Shown: positions 8,335 through 17,197 of the stretch, one piece after another
Layout of the letters: each line of letters opens with the position of its first letter
How positions within the stretch are numbered: position 1 is the first letter of the stretch
Assembly: GCA_017439545.1 (NCBI GenBank)
Contig: JAFSIW010000083.1
Location: 1-34,137 of the forward strand
Origin: Clostridia bacterium
GTDB taxonomy: Bacteria; Bacillota; Clostridia; Oscillospirales; Acutalibacteraceae
Direction of reading: 5' to 3'
Length of the DNA: 34,137 bases
The notes under the pieces: generated by a model
Database searches by the model: none
Seen by the model: only the letters and a program-made list of their open reading frames with translations
What the model was told of the DNA's origin: nothing
Program-made: the position numbers and the translations under genes

Positions 8335-9558
8335 ATGGAACAACAACGTTTACAGAATTACGCGAAACTCATCGCCCAAACAGGGGGCAACGTACAAGCA
8401 GGGCAAGAGGTGTTTATCTATGCCCAATTGGATCAGCCCAAGTTTGTAGAAATGCTGACCGAAGAATGCTATAAGTGCGGTGCGGCTCGTGTGTTTGTGG
8501 AATGGGCGCATCAAAATCTCACCCGTTTGCACGTGAATTACGTGACCGAAGAACGGCTGAGCGGGGTAGAGCCCTATGAAGAAGCCAAATGGAACTGGCA
8601 AAAAGAAAATCTGCCGGTGAAGATTTATCTGCTGTCCGAAGATCCCGACGGACTCAACGGCATTGATCAAGCCAAGTTTTCTAAAGCAAGCCAAAAACGC
8701 AACAAGGTGTTCAAACCCTATCGGGATGCCATGGAAAACAAATATCAATGGTGTATTGCCGCCGTGCCGGGGGTGGATTGGGCAAAGAAAATGTTCCCCG
8801 ATCTGTCTGCCGAAGAGGGAGTAGAACGGTTGTGGCAAGCCATTTTAGACGTGTCCCGTGTGACCGATGACCCCATTAAAGCGTGGGATGAACACAATGC
8901 CGATCTGCTGGCCCGTTGCAATTATCTCAATGGGTTGGGGCTCAGACAGTTGCATTATACCGCCTCCAACGGTACCGATCTCACCGTGGGATTGATGGAA
9001 GAAGCACTTTTCTTGGGCGGCGGCGAAACCAGCCTGCTGGGGCATTATTTTAATCCCAATATTCCGTCGGAAGAGGTGTTTACCACCCCCAAAAAAGGGC
9101 AGGCAGAGGGCGTTGTTTATTCCAGCAAGCCGCTTTCTTATCGGGGCGAAGTGATCGATGAATTTTCCATTCGGTTTGAAAAAGGCAAAGCGGTGGAAGT
9201 TCACGCCAAAGTAGGGGAGGACCTGCTGAAAGAACTCATCGGTATGGACGAAGGCGCCGCTTACCTTGGGGAATGCGCCTTGGTGCCTTACGATTCTCCC
9301 ATCCGCAACAGCGAATTGCTGTTTTATAACACCTTGTTTGATGAAAATGCCGCCTGCCATCTGGCGTTGGGTATGGGCTTTACCAACTGTGTCAAGGATT
9401 TTGAGCATCGCACGTTGGAAGAATGCCGCGCCTTGGGGGTAAACGACTCCATTGTTCACGAGGATTTTATGATCGGAACGGTGGATCTTTCCATTGACGG
9501 GATCGATCAGGACGGGAATACCATTGCCATCTTCCGTAACGGCAACTGGGCATTTTAA
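8335..9558 (+). CDS. Aminopeptidase, M29 family (AmpS/PepS-like)
   Basis: Broad-specificity metallo-aminopeptidase of the AmpS/PepS/AmpT type, 407 residues, as usual. Candidate metal ligands match the family pattern: Glu246/247 in NIPSEEVFTTP, Glu313 in LGECALVP, His342 in NAACHLALG, and His375/Asp377 in VHEDFMIG. AGGTGA precedes the ATG and the gene begins nine bases after the M24 gene. The two together suggest cytoplasmic degradation of imported peptides. Confidence 0.92.
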   Translation: MEQQRLQNYAKLIAQTGGNVQAGQEVFIYAQLDQPKFVEMLTEECYKCGAARVFVEWAHQNLTRLHVNYVTEERLSGVEPYEEAKWNWQKENLPVKIYLLSEDPDGLNGIDQAKFSKASQKRNKVFKPYRDAMENKYQWCIAAVPGVDWAKKMFPDLSAEEGVERLWQAILDVSRVTDDPIKAWDEHNADLLARCNYLNGLGLRQLHYTASNGTDLTVGLMEEALFLGGGETSLLGHYFNPNIPSEEVFTTPKKGQAEGVVYSSKPLSYRGEVIDEFSIRFEKGKAVEVHAKVGEDLLKELIGMDEGAAYLGECALVPYDSPIRNSELLFYNTLFDENAACHLALGMGFTNCVKDFEHRTLEECRALGVNDSIVHEDFMIGTVDLSIDGIDQDGNTIAIFRNGNWAF

Positions 9559-9573
9559 CAAAGGAGAACGCCA

Positions 9574-10050
9574 ATGAAGGTATGTCGATCCTGCTCTGCT
9601 TATAACCGTGACGAGCGGACCCATTGCGTGGATTGCGGCGAACGGTTGGGCGCGCCCTTGCAGGGGGAAGAAGCCCAACGGCTGGAGGAGCAGTTAAAAA
9701 CCAAAACCGCACGTTTGTGGGATGGAGAAGACCCGTTGCGCATTACCCCCTTTGACTTTGTTGTGGGTATTCTCAGCCTGCTTGCCGTCGCGACAGGGGG
9801 ACTGCTGTGGGTGTTTGGTTTGGTGGCCGAAGGTAACGTAGTACTGATTATAAGCGGAATTATTCTTGGCTTTTTCGGCGCATTGGAGTGTCTGGTGCCT
9901 CGCCTGATGTGGGAACTGGAGGAGATGCGCTTGAGCCTGTTTACCCATGATGCCACACCGTTTGCGGGATACGCCCTGCTTCGCCGCATCATGGAGGGCG
10001 TTTGTCTGTTGGCAAGCGTAATTTGTATTGCCCTTTCGGTGTTCCGTTAA
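9574..10050 (+). CDS. Zinc-ribbon membrane protein of unknown function
   Basis: 158 residues. The N-terminus has a CxxC-x10-CxxC zinc ribbon (Cys4, Cys7, Cys18, Cys21), then a short charged linker and three predicted membrane helices at about residues 62-84, 88-108 and 138-157. The ribosome binding site AAAGGAG is strong. It is the last gene of the long operon and the terminator follows 16 bases later. No specific family is recognised; such zinc-ribbon/TM proteins are common and mostly uncharacterised in Firmicutes. Confidence 0.75.
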   Translation: MKVCRSCSAYNRDERTHCVDCGERLGAPLQGEEAQRLEEQLKTKTARLWDGEDPLRITPFDFVVGILSLLAVATGGLLWVFGLVAEGNVVLIISGIILGFFGALECLVPRLMWELEEMRLSLFTHDATPFAGYALLRRIMEGVCLLASVICIALSVFR

Positions 10051-10065
10051 GATACGATACCATAG

Positions 10066-10104
10066 AAAAGCCTGTGTCGGTAACCTGCCGACACAGGCTT
10101 TTTT
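10066..10104 (+). terminator. Rho-independent terminator of the his/peptidase operon
   Basis: A perfect 15-bp inverted repeat (AAAAGCCTGTGTCGG at 10066-10080 with its complement at 10088-10102) encloses a 7-base loop and continues into a T run to 10104. Its A-flanked left arm gives it some activity in both directions. Confidence 0.92.
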
Positions 10105-10138
10105 GGCTGGAATCTTCTTATTTCCTGCGGATTCCATC

Positions 10139-10167
10139 TTGTATTTTTCGACCTTTTGTGTTATACT
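10139..10167 (+). promoter_or_regulatory. Sigma-A-type promoter for the M14 lipoprotein
   Basis: TTGTAT at 10139-10144, a 17-base spacer and TATACT at 10162-10167. It starts just after the operon terminator and about 34 bases before the ATG at 10201, leaving room for a short leader with the ribosome binding site GGAGG. Confidence 0.7.
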
Positions 10168-10200
10168 AAACTGATTTATTTTGCGAATCGGAGGGCGAAT

Positions 10201-11442
10201 ATGAAAAAACGATCTGTTTTAGCCGTTTGTATGGCGGCGGTGCTGTTACTTACCGCGTGTACCGCTACTCCTTCACCCTTAACCGCAACCGATACCGTCG
10301 CTACCTTTACCGACGTGACACAAACCCAGCTTCCCCAGTCGGTAATACAAATCCCCTCGTCTTTGGTCACCTCTTTGCCGTCGGCAGGGAGTGACAATTC
10401 GGTTGCCTCTGTGGCTTCTTCCAAACCGCAATCCAAACCCTCGGTGTCTTCTGCGGTCAGTAAACCGCCCGTGGCGGTCAAGCCCGAGACCAATCAAACC
10501 AAAATCGTCAATTACGTTAAACGCCCCACCTATGCTTCGGTGCAAAGTGAGATTGCCGCTTTGGCGCAGGCTTATCCCGAACTGATCCAAGTGGGCTCCA
10601 TCGGTACCTCGGTGCAGGGCAGAGATCTGACCATGCTCAAGGTGGGTAAGGGGCAGGCAAAGGCTTGCATTGTGGCAGGCATTCACGCCCGTGAGCATAT
10701 TACGGTCAGTTATACCATGCGGTGCATAGAAGAGTTTTGCGCCGCTTATACCTCCCAATCGGGCAAATTCGGTGTATACGATATGGTGAATCTGCTGGAC
10801 AGTTACACTCTGTACATCGTGCCGCTATCCAATCCCGATGGTCTGGAGATCATCAGCGGTCGGGCAACTCCCAACGTGACCATTACCTATCGGGAGGATA
10901 AAACCACCGGAAAACTGACTACCATAGCAGACTATAAAGCCAATGCCAACGGGGTCAATTTGAATAAAAACTTTCCTCTGTTGTGGGATCAGGTGGATAC
11001 CAAGCGTCCCACGCCCGACCCTGAAAATTATAAAGGAACCGCCGCGGCAAGCGAGCCGGAGACCAAAGCCTTAATGGCTTTGTGTGAACAAAATGATTTT
11101 ATGTGGATGACCTCGGTGCACGTGCGGGGGGATTGCCTGTATTGGTCGGATACCCTCAATCCCAAGGTGGGATTGTCGGAGACCATCGCCAATCAGTTAA
11201 AGACCAAATGCGGCTTTTATAAATGCAAGACCTCCGACGATGTGAACGGCTACGGCGGCGGATTTGAAAACTGGTTCCGTCAGACCTTTCAAAAGCCGGG
11301 CTTTTGTCTGGAACTGATGCCCTTGGATATTAAGGTCACCTCTCAAAGTGACGCCAACCATCAGTCCTTTACCAACACCGTGCGGTGGAACACCACCTAT
11401 CGGGTGTTTCCCATTATGATGATCTACGGCTTTATTGAATAA
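10201..11442 (+). CDS. Secreted M14 zinc carboxypeptidase lipoprotein
   Basis: Start chosen at 10201 because GGAGGG lies just upstream and the protein then opens with a lipoprotein signal peptide (MKKRSV, hydrophobic core, lipobox LLTAC with Cys20). A Ser/Pro/Lys/Val-rich linker covers about residues 21-105. The M14 carboxypeptidase domain follows with all expected residues: His162 and Glu165 in GIHAREHI, NPDG at 211-214, NLNKNF, the third zinc ligand His307 in SVHVRG, and catalytic Glu371 in FCLELMP. It is likely membrane-anchored outside the cell and acts on peptides or on peptidoglycan stem peptides (gamma-D-Glu-mDAP type). 413 residues. Confidence 0.9.
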   Translation: MKKRSVLAVCMAAVLLLTACTATPSPLTATDTVATFTDVTQTQLPQSVIQIPSSLVTSLPSAGSDNSVASVASSKPQSKPSVSSAVSKPPVAVKPETNQTKIVNYVKRPTYASVQSEIAALAQAYPELIQVGSIGTSVQGRDLTMLKVGKGQAKACIVAGIHAREHITVSYTMRCIEEFCAAYTSQSGKFGVYDMVNLLDSYTLYIVPLSNPDGLEIISGRATPNVTITYREDKTTGKLTTIADYKANANGVNLNKNFPLLWDQVDTKRPTPDPENYKGTAAASEPETKALMALCEQNDFMWMTSVHVRGDCLYWSDTLNPKVGLSETIANQLKTKCGFYKCKTSDDVNGYGGGFENWFRQTFQKPGFCLELMPLDIKVTSQSDANHQSFTNTVRWNTTYRVFPIMMIYGFIE

Positions 11443-11720
11443 AGCAACCAGGTCAGTACCCCGCCCGAAATAAACCCGATCAGCCACCAGCCTACCGAAA
11501 GGATCAAGCGTTTTAACTTGCGATTCCGTCGGTTTTGCGCTACGATGGCTTTGGTTGCGGGCGGTGTGCCCAGATTCTCTACAAAGCAATCGGCCTGCAG
11601 CTGCAGACGACGGGCGGGGATTTCCTCCAACGTGGGGCGAACAAACAGCAACGCCCGCTCAAAATAGCGATTGCAGGGGTTAGACACCTCAATAATGGTG
11701 TGATTGACTCCTTTGATCAT
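11424..11720 (-). CDS. Conserved small membrane-anchored protein of unknown function
   Basis: 98 residues read leftward from an ATG preceded by GGAGGG at good spacing. The first 60 residues are soluble (MIKGVNHTIIEV, FERALLFVRP). Then follow a basic stretch NRRNRKLKRL and one C-terminal membrane helix at about 72-95. Related short clostridial proteins with this opening are, from memory, commonly listed as hypothetical. The 3' end overlaps the convergent M14 gene by 19 bases. It is divergent from nadD with a 66-base gap. Confidence 0.72.
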   Translation of the reverse strand: MIKGVNHTIIEVSNPCNRYFERALLFVRPTLEEIPARRLQLQADCFVENLGTPPATKAIVAQNRRNRKLKRLILSVGWWLIGFISGGVLTWLLYSIKP

Positions 11721-11786
11721 AGTGATCCCTCCTGTTACTGGTAGTATCGGTAAAATTTTTCAGTTTAAACAAGGCGGTGAGCAAAA

Positions 11787-12374
11787 ATGGCAATCATTCT
11801 GTTCGGCGGCAGTTTTGACCCCGTGCATAACGGGCATCTGGCAATGGCGCGGGCGGCTTTGGACTTTTTGCCTTCTGCCCGTCTTGTTATGATTCCCGCC
11901 GCTTGCTCTCCCTTTAAAATGGGCGGGTCTATGGCGTCGGAACAGCACCGTTTGGCCATGTGCCGACTGGCGGTGGGGGACGAGCCTCGCATTACCGTTA
12001 GCGATATAGAGCTTTCCATGGAAAAACCCAGTTATACCGTGCGCACGGTGGAACGACTACAGTTGGAAACAGCGGATGACTACTATTTTTTGTGCGGCGC
12101 CGATTCTTTTTTATCCTTGGATCGGTGGAAGGAATATCAAAAACTTCTGTCTATGGTTTCCTTTTTGGTGGCAAATCGGGACGGCGCTGCGGACGATGCT
12201 TTACAGGCGCAAAAACGATGGGTGGAGCAAAACGGGGGAACAGCCTATTTGCTTCCTATGCCCCGTGTGGACGTGTCCTCCACCCAAGTGCGGCAGGACG
12301 CAACCGAGCAGAGCCACCTTCTGCCTCCCTTGGTGGTGCGGTATATTCAGGAAAACGGTTTATATAAGGAGTGA
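11787..12374 (+). CDS. nadD: Nicotinate-nucleotide adenylyltransferase NadD
   Basis: Transfers AMP from ATP to nicotinate mononucleotide, giving deamido-NAD. The nucleotidyltransferase signature is at the N-terminus (LFGGSFDPVHNGHLAMA, His14 and His17). FLCGADSFLSL lies mid-protein and the C-terminal DVSSTQVRQD is the ISSTxxR motif. 195 residues, normal length. It heads the nadD-yqeK-LCP-rsfS-leuS block conserved in many Clostridia. pncB at 25631 supplies its substrate from nicotinate. Confidence 0.95.
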   Translation: MAIILFGGSFDPVHNGHLAMARAALDFLPSARLVMIPAACSPFKMGGSMASEQHRLAMCRLAVGDEPRITVSDIELSMEKPSYTVRTVERLQLETADDYYFLCGADSFLSLDRWKEYQKLLSMVSFLVANRDGAADDALQAQKRWVEQNGGTAYLLPMPRVDVSSTQVRQDATEQSHLLPPLVVRYIQENGLYKE

Positions 12375-12959
12375 ATGAAAGTGTATCGGGAACAATATAA
12401 AACCTATATCGACCTGCTTGCTTCCCGTTTGTCGCAAAAACGGTTCGTTCACTCTATGAACGTGGCCAAAGCGGCGGTGCAGTTGACACAGCGTTACGGC
12501 GGCGACAGCGAGAAGGCTTATCTGGCAGGGGTTTTGCATGATATTATGAAAGAAGAAAAACCCGAAACGCAGTTGCAAACCATAAAAGAGTGTGGTATAA
12601 TTATCGATACGGTTACTTTTCAAGGGCGACCGTTGTGGCACGCCAAAGCAGGCGCGGCTTATTGTAAAACGGCTCTGGGCATTACTGACCAAGATCTGCT
12701 CAACGCGATCTCGTATCATACCACCGGTCGGGCAGGGATGAGCCATTTAGAGAAAATTTTGTATCTTGCCGATTATATTGGGGAAGAACGGGATTATGAA
12801 GACGTAGAAATCATGCGGGCCGAGACCCTTTGCTCTATGGAGCGGGGACTGCGGTACGCTTTACGGTTTACCATTAACGATTTAGTTTCTCGGGGTAAGG
12901 CGGTGCACTTGGATACGGTGCGAGCTTACAACGAATACGGAAAGGATTCAGGTGAATAA
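12375..12959 (+). CDS. yqeK: YqeK family HD-domain Ap4A hydrolase
   Basis: HD-superfamily protein; characterised YqeK enzymes hydrolyse diadenosine tetraphosphate symmetrically. The metal-binding residues are visible as RFVHSMNVAKAA, GVLHDIMKE (HD pair) and AISYHTTGR, followed by ILYLADYIGEERDYE. 194 residues. The start directly abuts the nadD stop, and the stop lies inside the next gene, so the three genes are coupled. Confidence 0.9.
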   Translation: MKVYREQYKTYIDLLASRLSQKRFVHSMNVAKAAVQLTQRYGGDSEKAYLAGVLHDIMKEEKPETQLQTIKECGIIIDTVTFQGRPLWHAKAGAAYCKTALGITDQDLLNAISYHTTGRAGMSHLEKILYLADYIGEERDYEDVEIMRAETLCSMERGLRYALRFTINDLVSRGKAVHLDTVRAYNEYGKDSGE

Positions 12960-14100
12960 GGTGGAACAACGAATGAGACCCGACGATGACGGACGGGATA
13001 TTTACAGTAGTACCACGCCCAAACGAAACAGTAGTAAAAAAACGGTTAAGCGCTATCGCAAAAGCTACGTGGTGGCGATGAACGTGTTTTTATCGGTGTT
13101 GCTGGCGGTTTGCGTGCTGGGCACCGGTCTGAGCGCCTTCGCTTTGTACGGTGACTTCAGCGATTCGGGCGATGCGGGCGTGGATATGAACTCCATTGTA
13201 AAAAGCGAAAGCGAAGACGTGGTCTATTTCTTGGTAGCAGGGATGGATGAGGGCGAAAGCCTGACCGACATTATGATGGTGGTCTGCTTTGATATTAAAG
13301 CCAATACCGCTAACGTGTTGCAGATTCCGCGGGATACCTTCATCGGCTCCGACGTTCCCAGCGGTAAAATGAATGCCGTATACGGACTGGCTCCCAAAGA
13401 AGAAGGACAGTCTAAGATCAACGCCATGCTTCGCCGCATCAACGATTATTTCGGTTTGCCCATCGACCACTATATCACCGTTAACCTCAGCGCTTTCCGT
13501 GACATTGTAGACGCTGTGGGCGGGGTGGACGTATACGTGCCCTCCACCATTTATAACGCTTACAACTCCGAGCGGGAAAAATACACCTTTTACGAAGGTA
13601 TGAATCATATGAACGGCTCTCAAGCGGAGTCCTTTGTCCGCCATCGTAAAAGTTATGCCATGGGTGACTTGGGTCGTGTACAGGCGCAACGAAATTTCTA
13701 TGCCGCTTTTATTAAAAAGTGTCTGGGTATGAGCTATAGCCAAATGGCAAACGCCGCCTCTAAGGTGTATGACGATATTTCCACCGATATGAAGCTGGTG
13801 GACTTGCTGGCCTATGCCAAGACGGCTCAAAAGCTGTCGGTGGATCAAATCAACTTCCACGCTGTTCCCGGTCAGTCAGGCACCTATTCGGTCAACGGCG
13901 GACAAGCCTTGTCATATTATTCCATTCATAAACAAGACTATGTGAATCTGGTCAATCAATACTTTATGCCGTATTCCGATCCTATCACCACCGATAGTCT
14001 GATGATTCGGGAACTGCATAACACCTATTACAACAATATTATTGAAGACACCACCGGTTTGAATAACTATTTATCCGATGAGGAGGGATCTGAGGAATGA
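12952..14100 (+). CDS. LytR-CpsA-Psr (LCP) family cell-wall ligase/attenuator
   Basis: LCP proteins transfer undecaprenyl-linked polymers such as teichoic acids to peptidoglycan. A basic cytoplasmic N-terminus is followed by one membrane helix at about residues 40-66. The extracellular LCP domain shows TDIMMVVCFDIK, VLQIPRDTFIG, AVGGVDVYVP, and the arginine-rich stretch ESFVRHRKS with DLGRVQAQRNF. The usual RSDT motif reads SLTDI here, so one conserved arginine is replaced. The likely start is the GTG at 12952 overlapping yqeK; an ATG at 12973 is an alternative. 382 residues. Confidence 0.9.
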   Translation: MNKVEQRMRPDDDGRDIYSSTTPKRNSSKKTVKRYRKSYVVAMNVFLSVLLAVCVLGTGLSAFALYGDFSDSGDAGVDMNSIVKSESEDVVYFLVAGMDEGESLTDIMMVVCFDIKANTANVLQIPRDTFIGSDVPSGKMNAVYGLAPKEEGQSKINAMLRRINDYFGLPIDHYITVNLSAFRDIVDAVGGVDVYVPSTIYNAYNSEREKYTFYEGMNHMNGSQAESFVRHRKSYAMGDLGRVQAQRNFYAAFIKKCLGMSYSQMANAASKVYDDISTDMKLVDLLAYAKTAQKLSVDQINFHAVPGQSGTYSVNGGQALSYYSIHKQDYVNLVNQYFMPYSDPITTDSLMIRELHNTYYNNIIEDTTGLNNYLSDEEGSEE

Positions 14101-14453
14101 ACCCCTTTGATATTGTAACGGTTGCCGTCAAGGCGCTGGACAGTAAAAAAGCCAAAGACATCCAAGTGTATAAAATCGATGAGCTGACCACCTTGGGAGA
14201 TTATCTGGTCATTGCCAACGGTACTTCCTCCACCCAAGTGCGGGCGTTGGCTGACGAGGTGGAATACAAACTGACCGAAGCAGGTCGTGAGCCTCATCAC
14301 ATTGAAGGGCGTGCCACCAACTGGTATCTTTTGGATTACCAAAGCGTGATGATTCACGTGTTTGATAAGGATGCCCGTGAATTTTACAATTTAGACCGCC
14401 TGTGGGCGGATGCCGAAAAAGTAGATATTTCAGAACTTGTAACGGAAGACTAA
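14097..14453 (+). CDS. rsfS: Ribosomal silencing factor RsfS (Iojap family)
   Basis: Small factor that binds ribosomal protein uL14 and blocks subunit joining under nutrient limitation. 118 residues with the family features KDIQVYKIDELTTLGDYLVIANGTS, EGRATNWYLLDY and MIHVFDKDAREFYNLDRLWADA. It overlaps the LCP stop by four bases (ATGA). Its TAA stop is directly followed by the palindromic element at 14454. Confidence 0.95.
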   Translation: MNPFDIVTVAVKALDSKKAKDIQVYKIDELTTLGDYLVIANGTSSTQVRALADEVEYKLTEAGREPHHIEGRATNWYLLDYQSVMIHVFDKDAREFYNLDRLWADAEKVDISELVTED

Positions 14454-14725
14454 GGTGATGCGCCCCATGCAAACCTGCCCATTAGGGGCAGATTTGGTCG
14501 CTTTTCACCCGAGACGCTTTTGGAATGCACAAAGCATTCCTGCAATCGCCTCGGTCAAAAATCAACGAAAATCTGCACCCTACTGGGTCAAAGATTTTAA
14601 AAAGAGATGATTTTTGGTCAGCCGAGGCACAAAACGCAGTCAATACTTTCGTATTGACGAGTATTTTAACAATGGATGAACGAAAATCCGCCTTTTTAAA
14701 ACAGGTTTGGATGAGTCGCATCACC
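14454..14725. repeat. 272-bp multi-branched imperfect palindrome (MITE-like element or structured RNA)
   Basis: The whole rsfS-leuS gap is a nested inverted repeat. Outer arms: GGTGATGCG (14454-14462) with CGCATCACC (14717-14725), then CAAACCTG (14470-14477) with CAGGTTTG (14702-14709). Inside are four sub-hairpins: 14475-14491 (CTGCCC/GGGCAG), 14522-14540 (GGAATGC/GCATTCC), a long central one at 14548-14628 (GCCTCGG/CCGAGGC, then AAAAATCA/TGATTTTT, AAAATCT/AGATTTT and tip ACCC-TACT-GGGT), and 14639-14658 (GTCAATAC/GTATTGAC). The short open frames across it lack ribosome binding sites. TA-rich ends (CTAAGG and CTTTAG) flank it. No T-box core motif is present. Confidence 0.75.
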
Positions 14726-14747
14726 TTTAGGAAGGGAAGTTTTCACT

Positions 14748-17165
14748 ATGATACCCTATGATTATAAAAACATTGATAAAAAATGGCAGGACAAATGGGA
14801 AGAAGCCGGTGTATTCCACGCTTCCAACGATTCCGACAAAGAAAAATTCTTTGCTCTGGTTGAGTTCCCTTATCCTTCGGGGCAAGGACTGCACGTAGGT
14901 CACCCCCGCTCTTACACCGCGTTGGACATTATTGCCCGCAAACGGCGGATGCAGGGCTTTAACGTGCTGTATCCCATGGGATGGGATGCGTTCGGTCTGC
15001 CTACCGAAAACTTTGCCATTAAAAACCACATTCATCCCGAAGTGGTAACCAAAAACAATATTGCTCACTTCAAAGCCCAGTTGCAAGCCCTTGGCTTCTC
15101 TTTTGACTGGAGCCGTGAGATCAATACCACCGATCCCGAATATTACAAATGGACCCAATGGATCTTTTTGCAACTGTTCAAAAAGGGACTTGCCTATAAA
15201 AAAGAAATGTCGGTAAACTGGTGTACCTCTTGCAAATGTGTATTGGCCAACGAAGAAGTGGTCAACGGTGTGTGCGAACGTTGCGGCAGCGAAGTGGTAC
15301 ATAAGGTAAAAAGCCAATGGATGCTGAAAATTACCGAATATGCCCAACGCCTGATCGACGATCTGGACGAAGTAGATTACATTGAACGGGTAAAAACCCA
15401 ACAAAAGAACTGGATCGGTCGTTCTACCGGTGCGTTGGTTACCTTTAAAACCAACGTCAATCACGACGTGACCGTATACACCACTCGTCCCGACACCTTG
15501 TTTGGGGCAACCTATATGGTGCTTTCTCCCGAATATGCCCAAATTGAGGAGTGGAAAAAAGAAGGTCTGATCGGCAACGTTGCCGAGGTAGAAGCCTATC
15601 AAGCAGAAGCCGCTCGCAAATCTGACTTTGAACGCACCGAAATGGCAAAGGACAAAACCGGTGTCAAACTGGACGGTGTTCGTGCCATTAACCCTGTAAA
15701 CGGGGAAGAGATTCCCGTGTTTATTTCCGACTACGTATTGGTTTCTTACGGTACCGGCGCGGTTATGGGTGTTCCCGCTCACGACAGCCGTGACTGGGAA
15801 TTTGCCAAGAAATTCGACCTGCCTATTATTGAAGTAGTAGCAGGGGGTAACGTACAAGAAGCCGCCTTTACCGACGTGGAAACCGGCGTAATGGTCAACT
15901 CCGGCTTTATGACCGGAATGAGCGTAGAAGATGCCAAAGAAGCCATTAAAGACTACATGACCGAACAAGGCTTCGGCGAACGGAAAGTCAACTACAAACT
16001 CCGTGACTGGGTGTTCTCCCGTCAACGGTATTGGGGCGAGCCCATTCCCATTGTGCATTGTGAACATTGCGGCTACGTACCCGTACCCGAAAGCGAACTG
16101 CCTCTCAAACTGCCGATGGTAGACTCTTACGAGCCCACCGACAACGGGGAATCTCCGCTGGCAACCATTGACAGTTTTGTCAACACCACCTGCCCCGTGT
16201 GCGGCGCTCCCGCCAAGCGGGAAACTGATACCATGCCTCAATGGGCAGGCTCTTCCTGGTACTTCTTACGGTATGCCGACCCCCACAATAGCGAGGCATT
16301 AGCATCCAAAGAAGCCCTCAATTACTGGACTCCCGTTGACTGGTACAACGGCGGTATGGAGCATACCACCCTCCACTTGTTGTACAGCCGCTTCTGGCAC
16401 AAATTCCTGTATGATATCGGCGTAGTGCCCACCAAAGAGCCCTATGCCCGCCGCACCAGCCACGGTATGATTCTGGGGGAAAACGGCGAAAAGATGTCAA
16501 AATCTCGCGGCAACGTGGTAAACCCCGACGAGGTCATTGAACAATACGGCGCCGACACCATGCGTCTGTATGAAATGTTCATCGGTGACTTTGAAAAGTC
16601 TGCTCCTTGGTCTACCTCTTCCATTAAAGGGTGCAAACGGTTTGTGGACCGTGTTTGGGGTCTGCAAGACATGGTAAACGATGTGGACGGTTATTCTCCT
16701 GTATTGGTCAAGCAAATCCACCGCACCATTAAAAAGGTAACCGAGGATATTGAAGGCATGAAGTTCAACACCGCCATTGCCGCTATGATGGCGTTGCTCA
16801 ACGACATTGACAAGGCAGGCAGCCTTTCCAAAGCCGATTACATGACCTTGATTCGCTTGCTTTCTCCCTTTGCTCCCCACGTAACCGAAGAATTGTGGCA
16901 AGTGCTGGGTGGCGAAGGCTTCTGCTCGGTCGCCGATTGGCCCACCTATGACGAGGCTATGTGTGTGGATAACGAAATTGAGGTTGTGGTACAGGTCAAC
17001 GGCAAGGTCCGTTCTCGTGTGGTAGTTACCGCCGATGCCGACAAAGATACCCTGCTTGCCGCCGCCAAAGCTGACGAAAAGAGTGCCGCCGAATTGGACG
17101 GTGCTACCATTGTAAAAGAAATCGTAGTACCCGGCAAATTGGTGAATATTGTTGTTCGTAAATAA
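14748..17165 (+). CDS. leuS: Leucyl-tRNA synthetase LeuS
   Basis: Class Ia synthetase charging tRNA-Leu, 805 residues, full length. The HIGH motif reads HVGH at 49-52 and KMSKS is at residues 582-586. A zinc-ribbon-like insertion ([14 protein letters not shown]) lies near 160. The CP1 editing domain contains [14 protein letters not shown] and [16 protein letters not shown]. The anticodon-binding and C-terminal domains are present ([12 protein letters not shown]). The ribosome binding site AGGAAGG lies just outside the palindromic element, so that element is in the immediate leader of this gene. Confidence 0.97.
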   Translation: MIPYDYKNIDKKWQDKWEEAGVFHASNDSDKEKFFALVEFPYPSGQGLHVGHPRSYTALDIIARKRRMQGFNVLYPMGWDAFGLPTENFAIKNHIHPEVVTKNNIAHFKAQLQALGFSFDWSREINTTDPEYYKWTQWIFLQLFKKGLAYKKEMSVNWCTSCKCVLANEEVVNGVCERCGSEVVHKVKSQWMLKITEYAQRLIDDLDEVDYIERVKTQQKNWIGRSTGALVTFKTNVNHDVTVYTTRPDTLFGATYMVLSPEYAQIEEWKKEGLIGNVAEVEAYQAEAARKSDFERTEMAKDKTGVKLDGVRAINPVNGEEIPVFISDYVLVSYGTGAVMGVPAHDSRDWEFAKKFDLPIIEVVAGGNVQEAAFTDVETGVMVNSGFMTGMSVEDAKEAIKDYMTEQGFGERKVNYKLRDWVFSRQRYWGEPIPIVHCEHCGYVPVPESELPLKLPMVDSYEPTDNGESPLATIDSFVNTTCPVCGAPAKRETDTMPQWAGSSWYFLRYADPHNSEALASKEALNYWTPVDWYNGGMEHTTLHLLYSRFWHKFLYDIGVVPTKEPYARRTSHGMILGENGEKMSKSRGNVVNPDEVIEQYGADTMRLYEMFIGDFEKSAPWSTSSIKGCKRFVDRVWGLQDMVNDVDGYSPVLVKQIHRTIKKVTEDIEGMKFNTAIAAMMALLNDIDKAGSLSKADYMTLIRLLSPFAPHVTEELWQVLGGEGFCSVADWPTYDEAMCVDNEIEVVVQVNGKVRSRVVVTADADKDTLLAAAKADEKSAAELDGATIVKEIVVPGKLVNIVVRK

Positions 17166-17170
17166 TTTTT

Positions 17171-17197
17171 ACCGCCCCGATTAATCGGGGCGGTTTC
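17171..17197 (+). terminator. Terminator after leuS
   Basis: Perfect 11-bp stem ACCGCCCCGAT / ATCGGGGCGGT with a 2-base spacer, followed by TTTCTGTT. The hairpin overlaps the last codons of the convergent SLOG gene. Read on the minus strand it is followed by A residues, so it mainly serves leuS. Confidence 0.75.

Noticed and set aside
14454..14747. T-box riboswitch upstream of leuS
   Set aside because: The leader is long and structured, but the T-box core sequence and the antiterminator/terminator pair are absent.
14525..14761. Short open frame (78 codons) across the rsfS-leuS gap
   Set aside because: It lies inside the palindromic element, lacks a ribosome binding site and overlaps the leuS start.
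14727..16241. 504-codon open frame antisense to leuS
   Set aside because: A shadow of the leuS codon pattern; no ribosome binding site, composition rich in His/Phe/Gly, no family resemblance.
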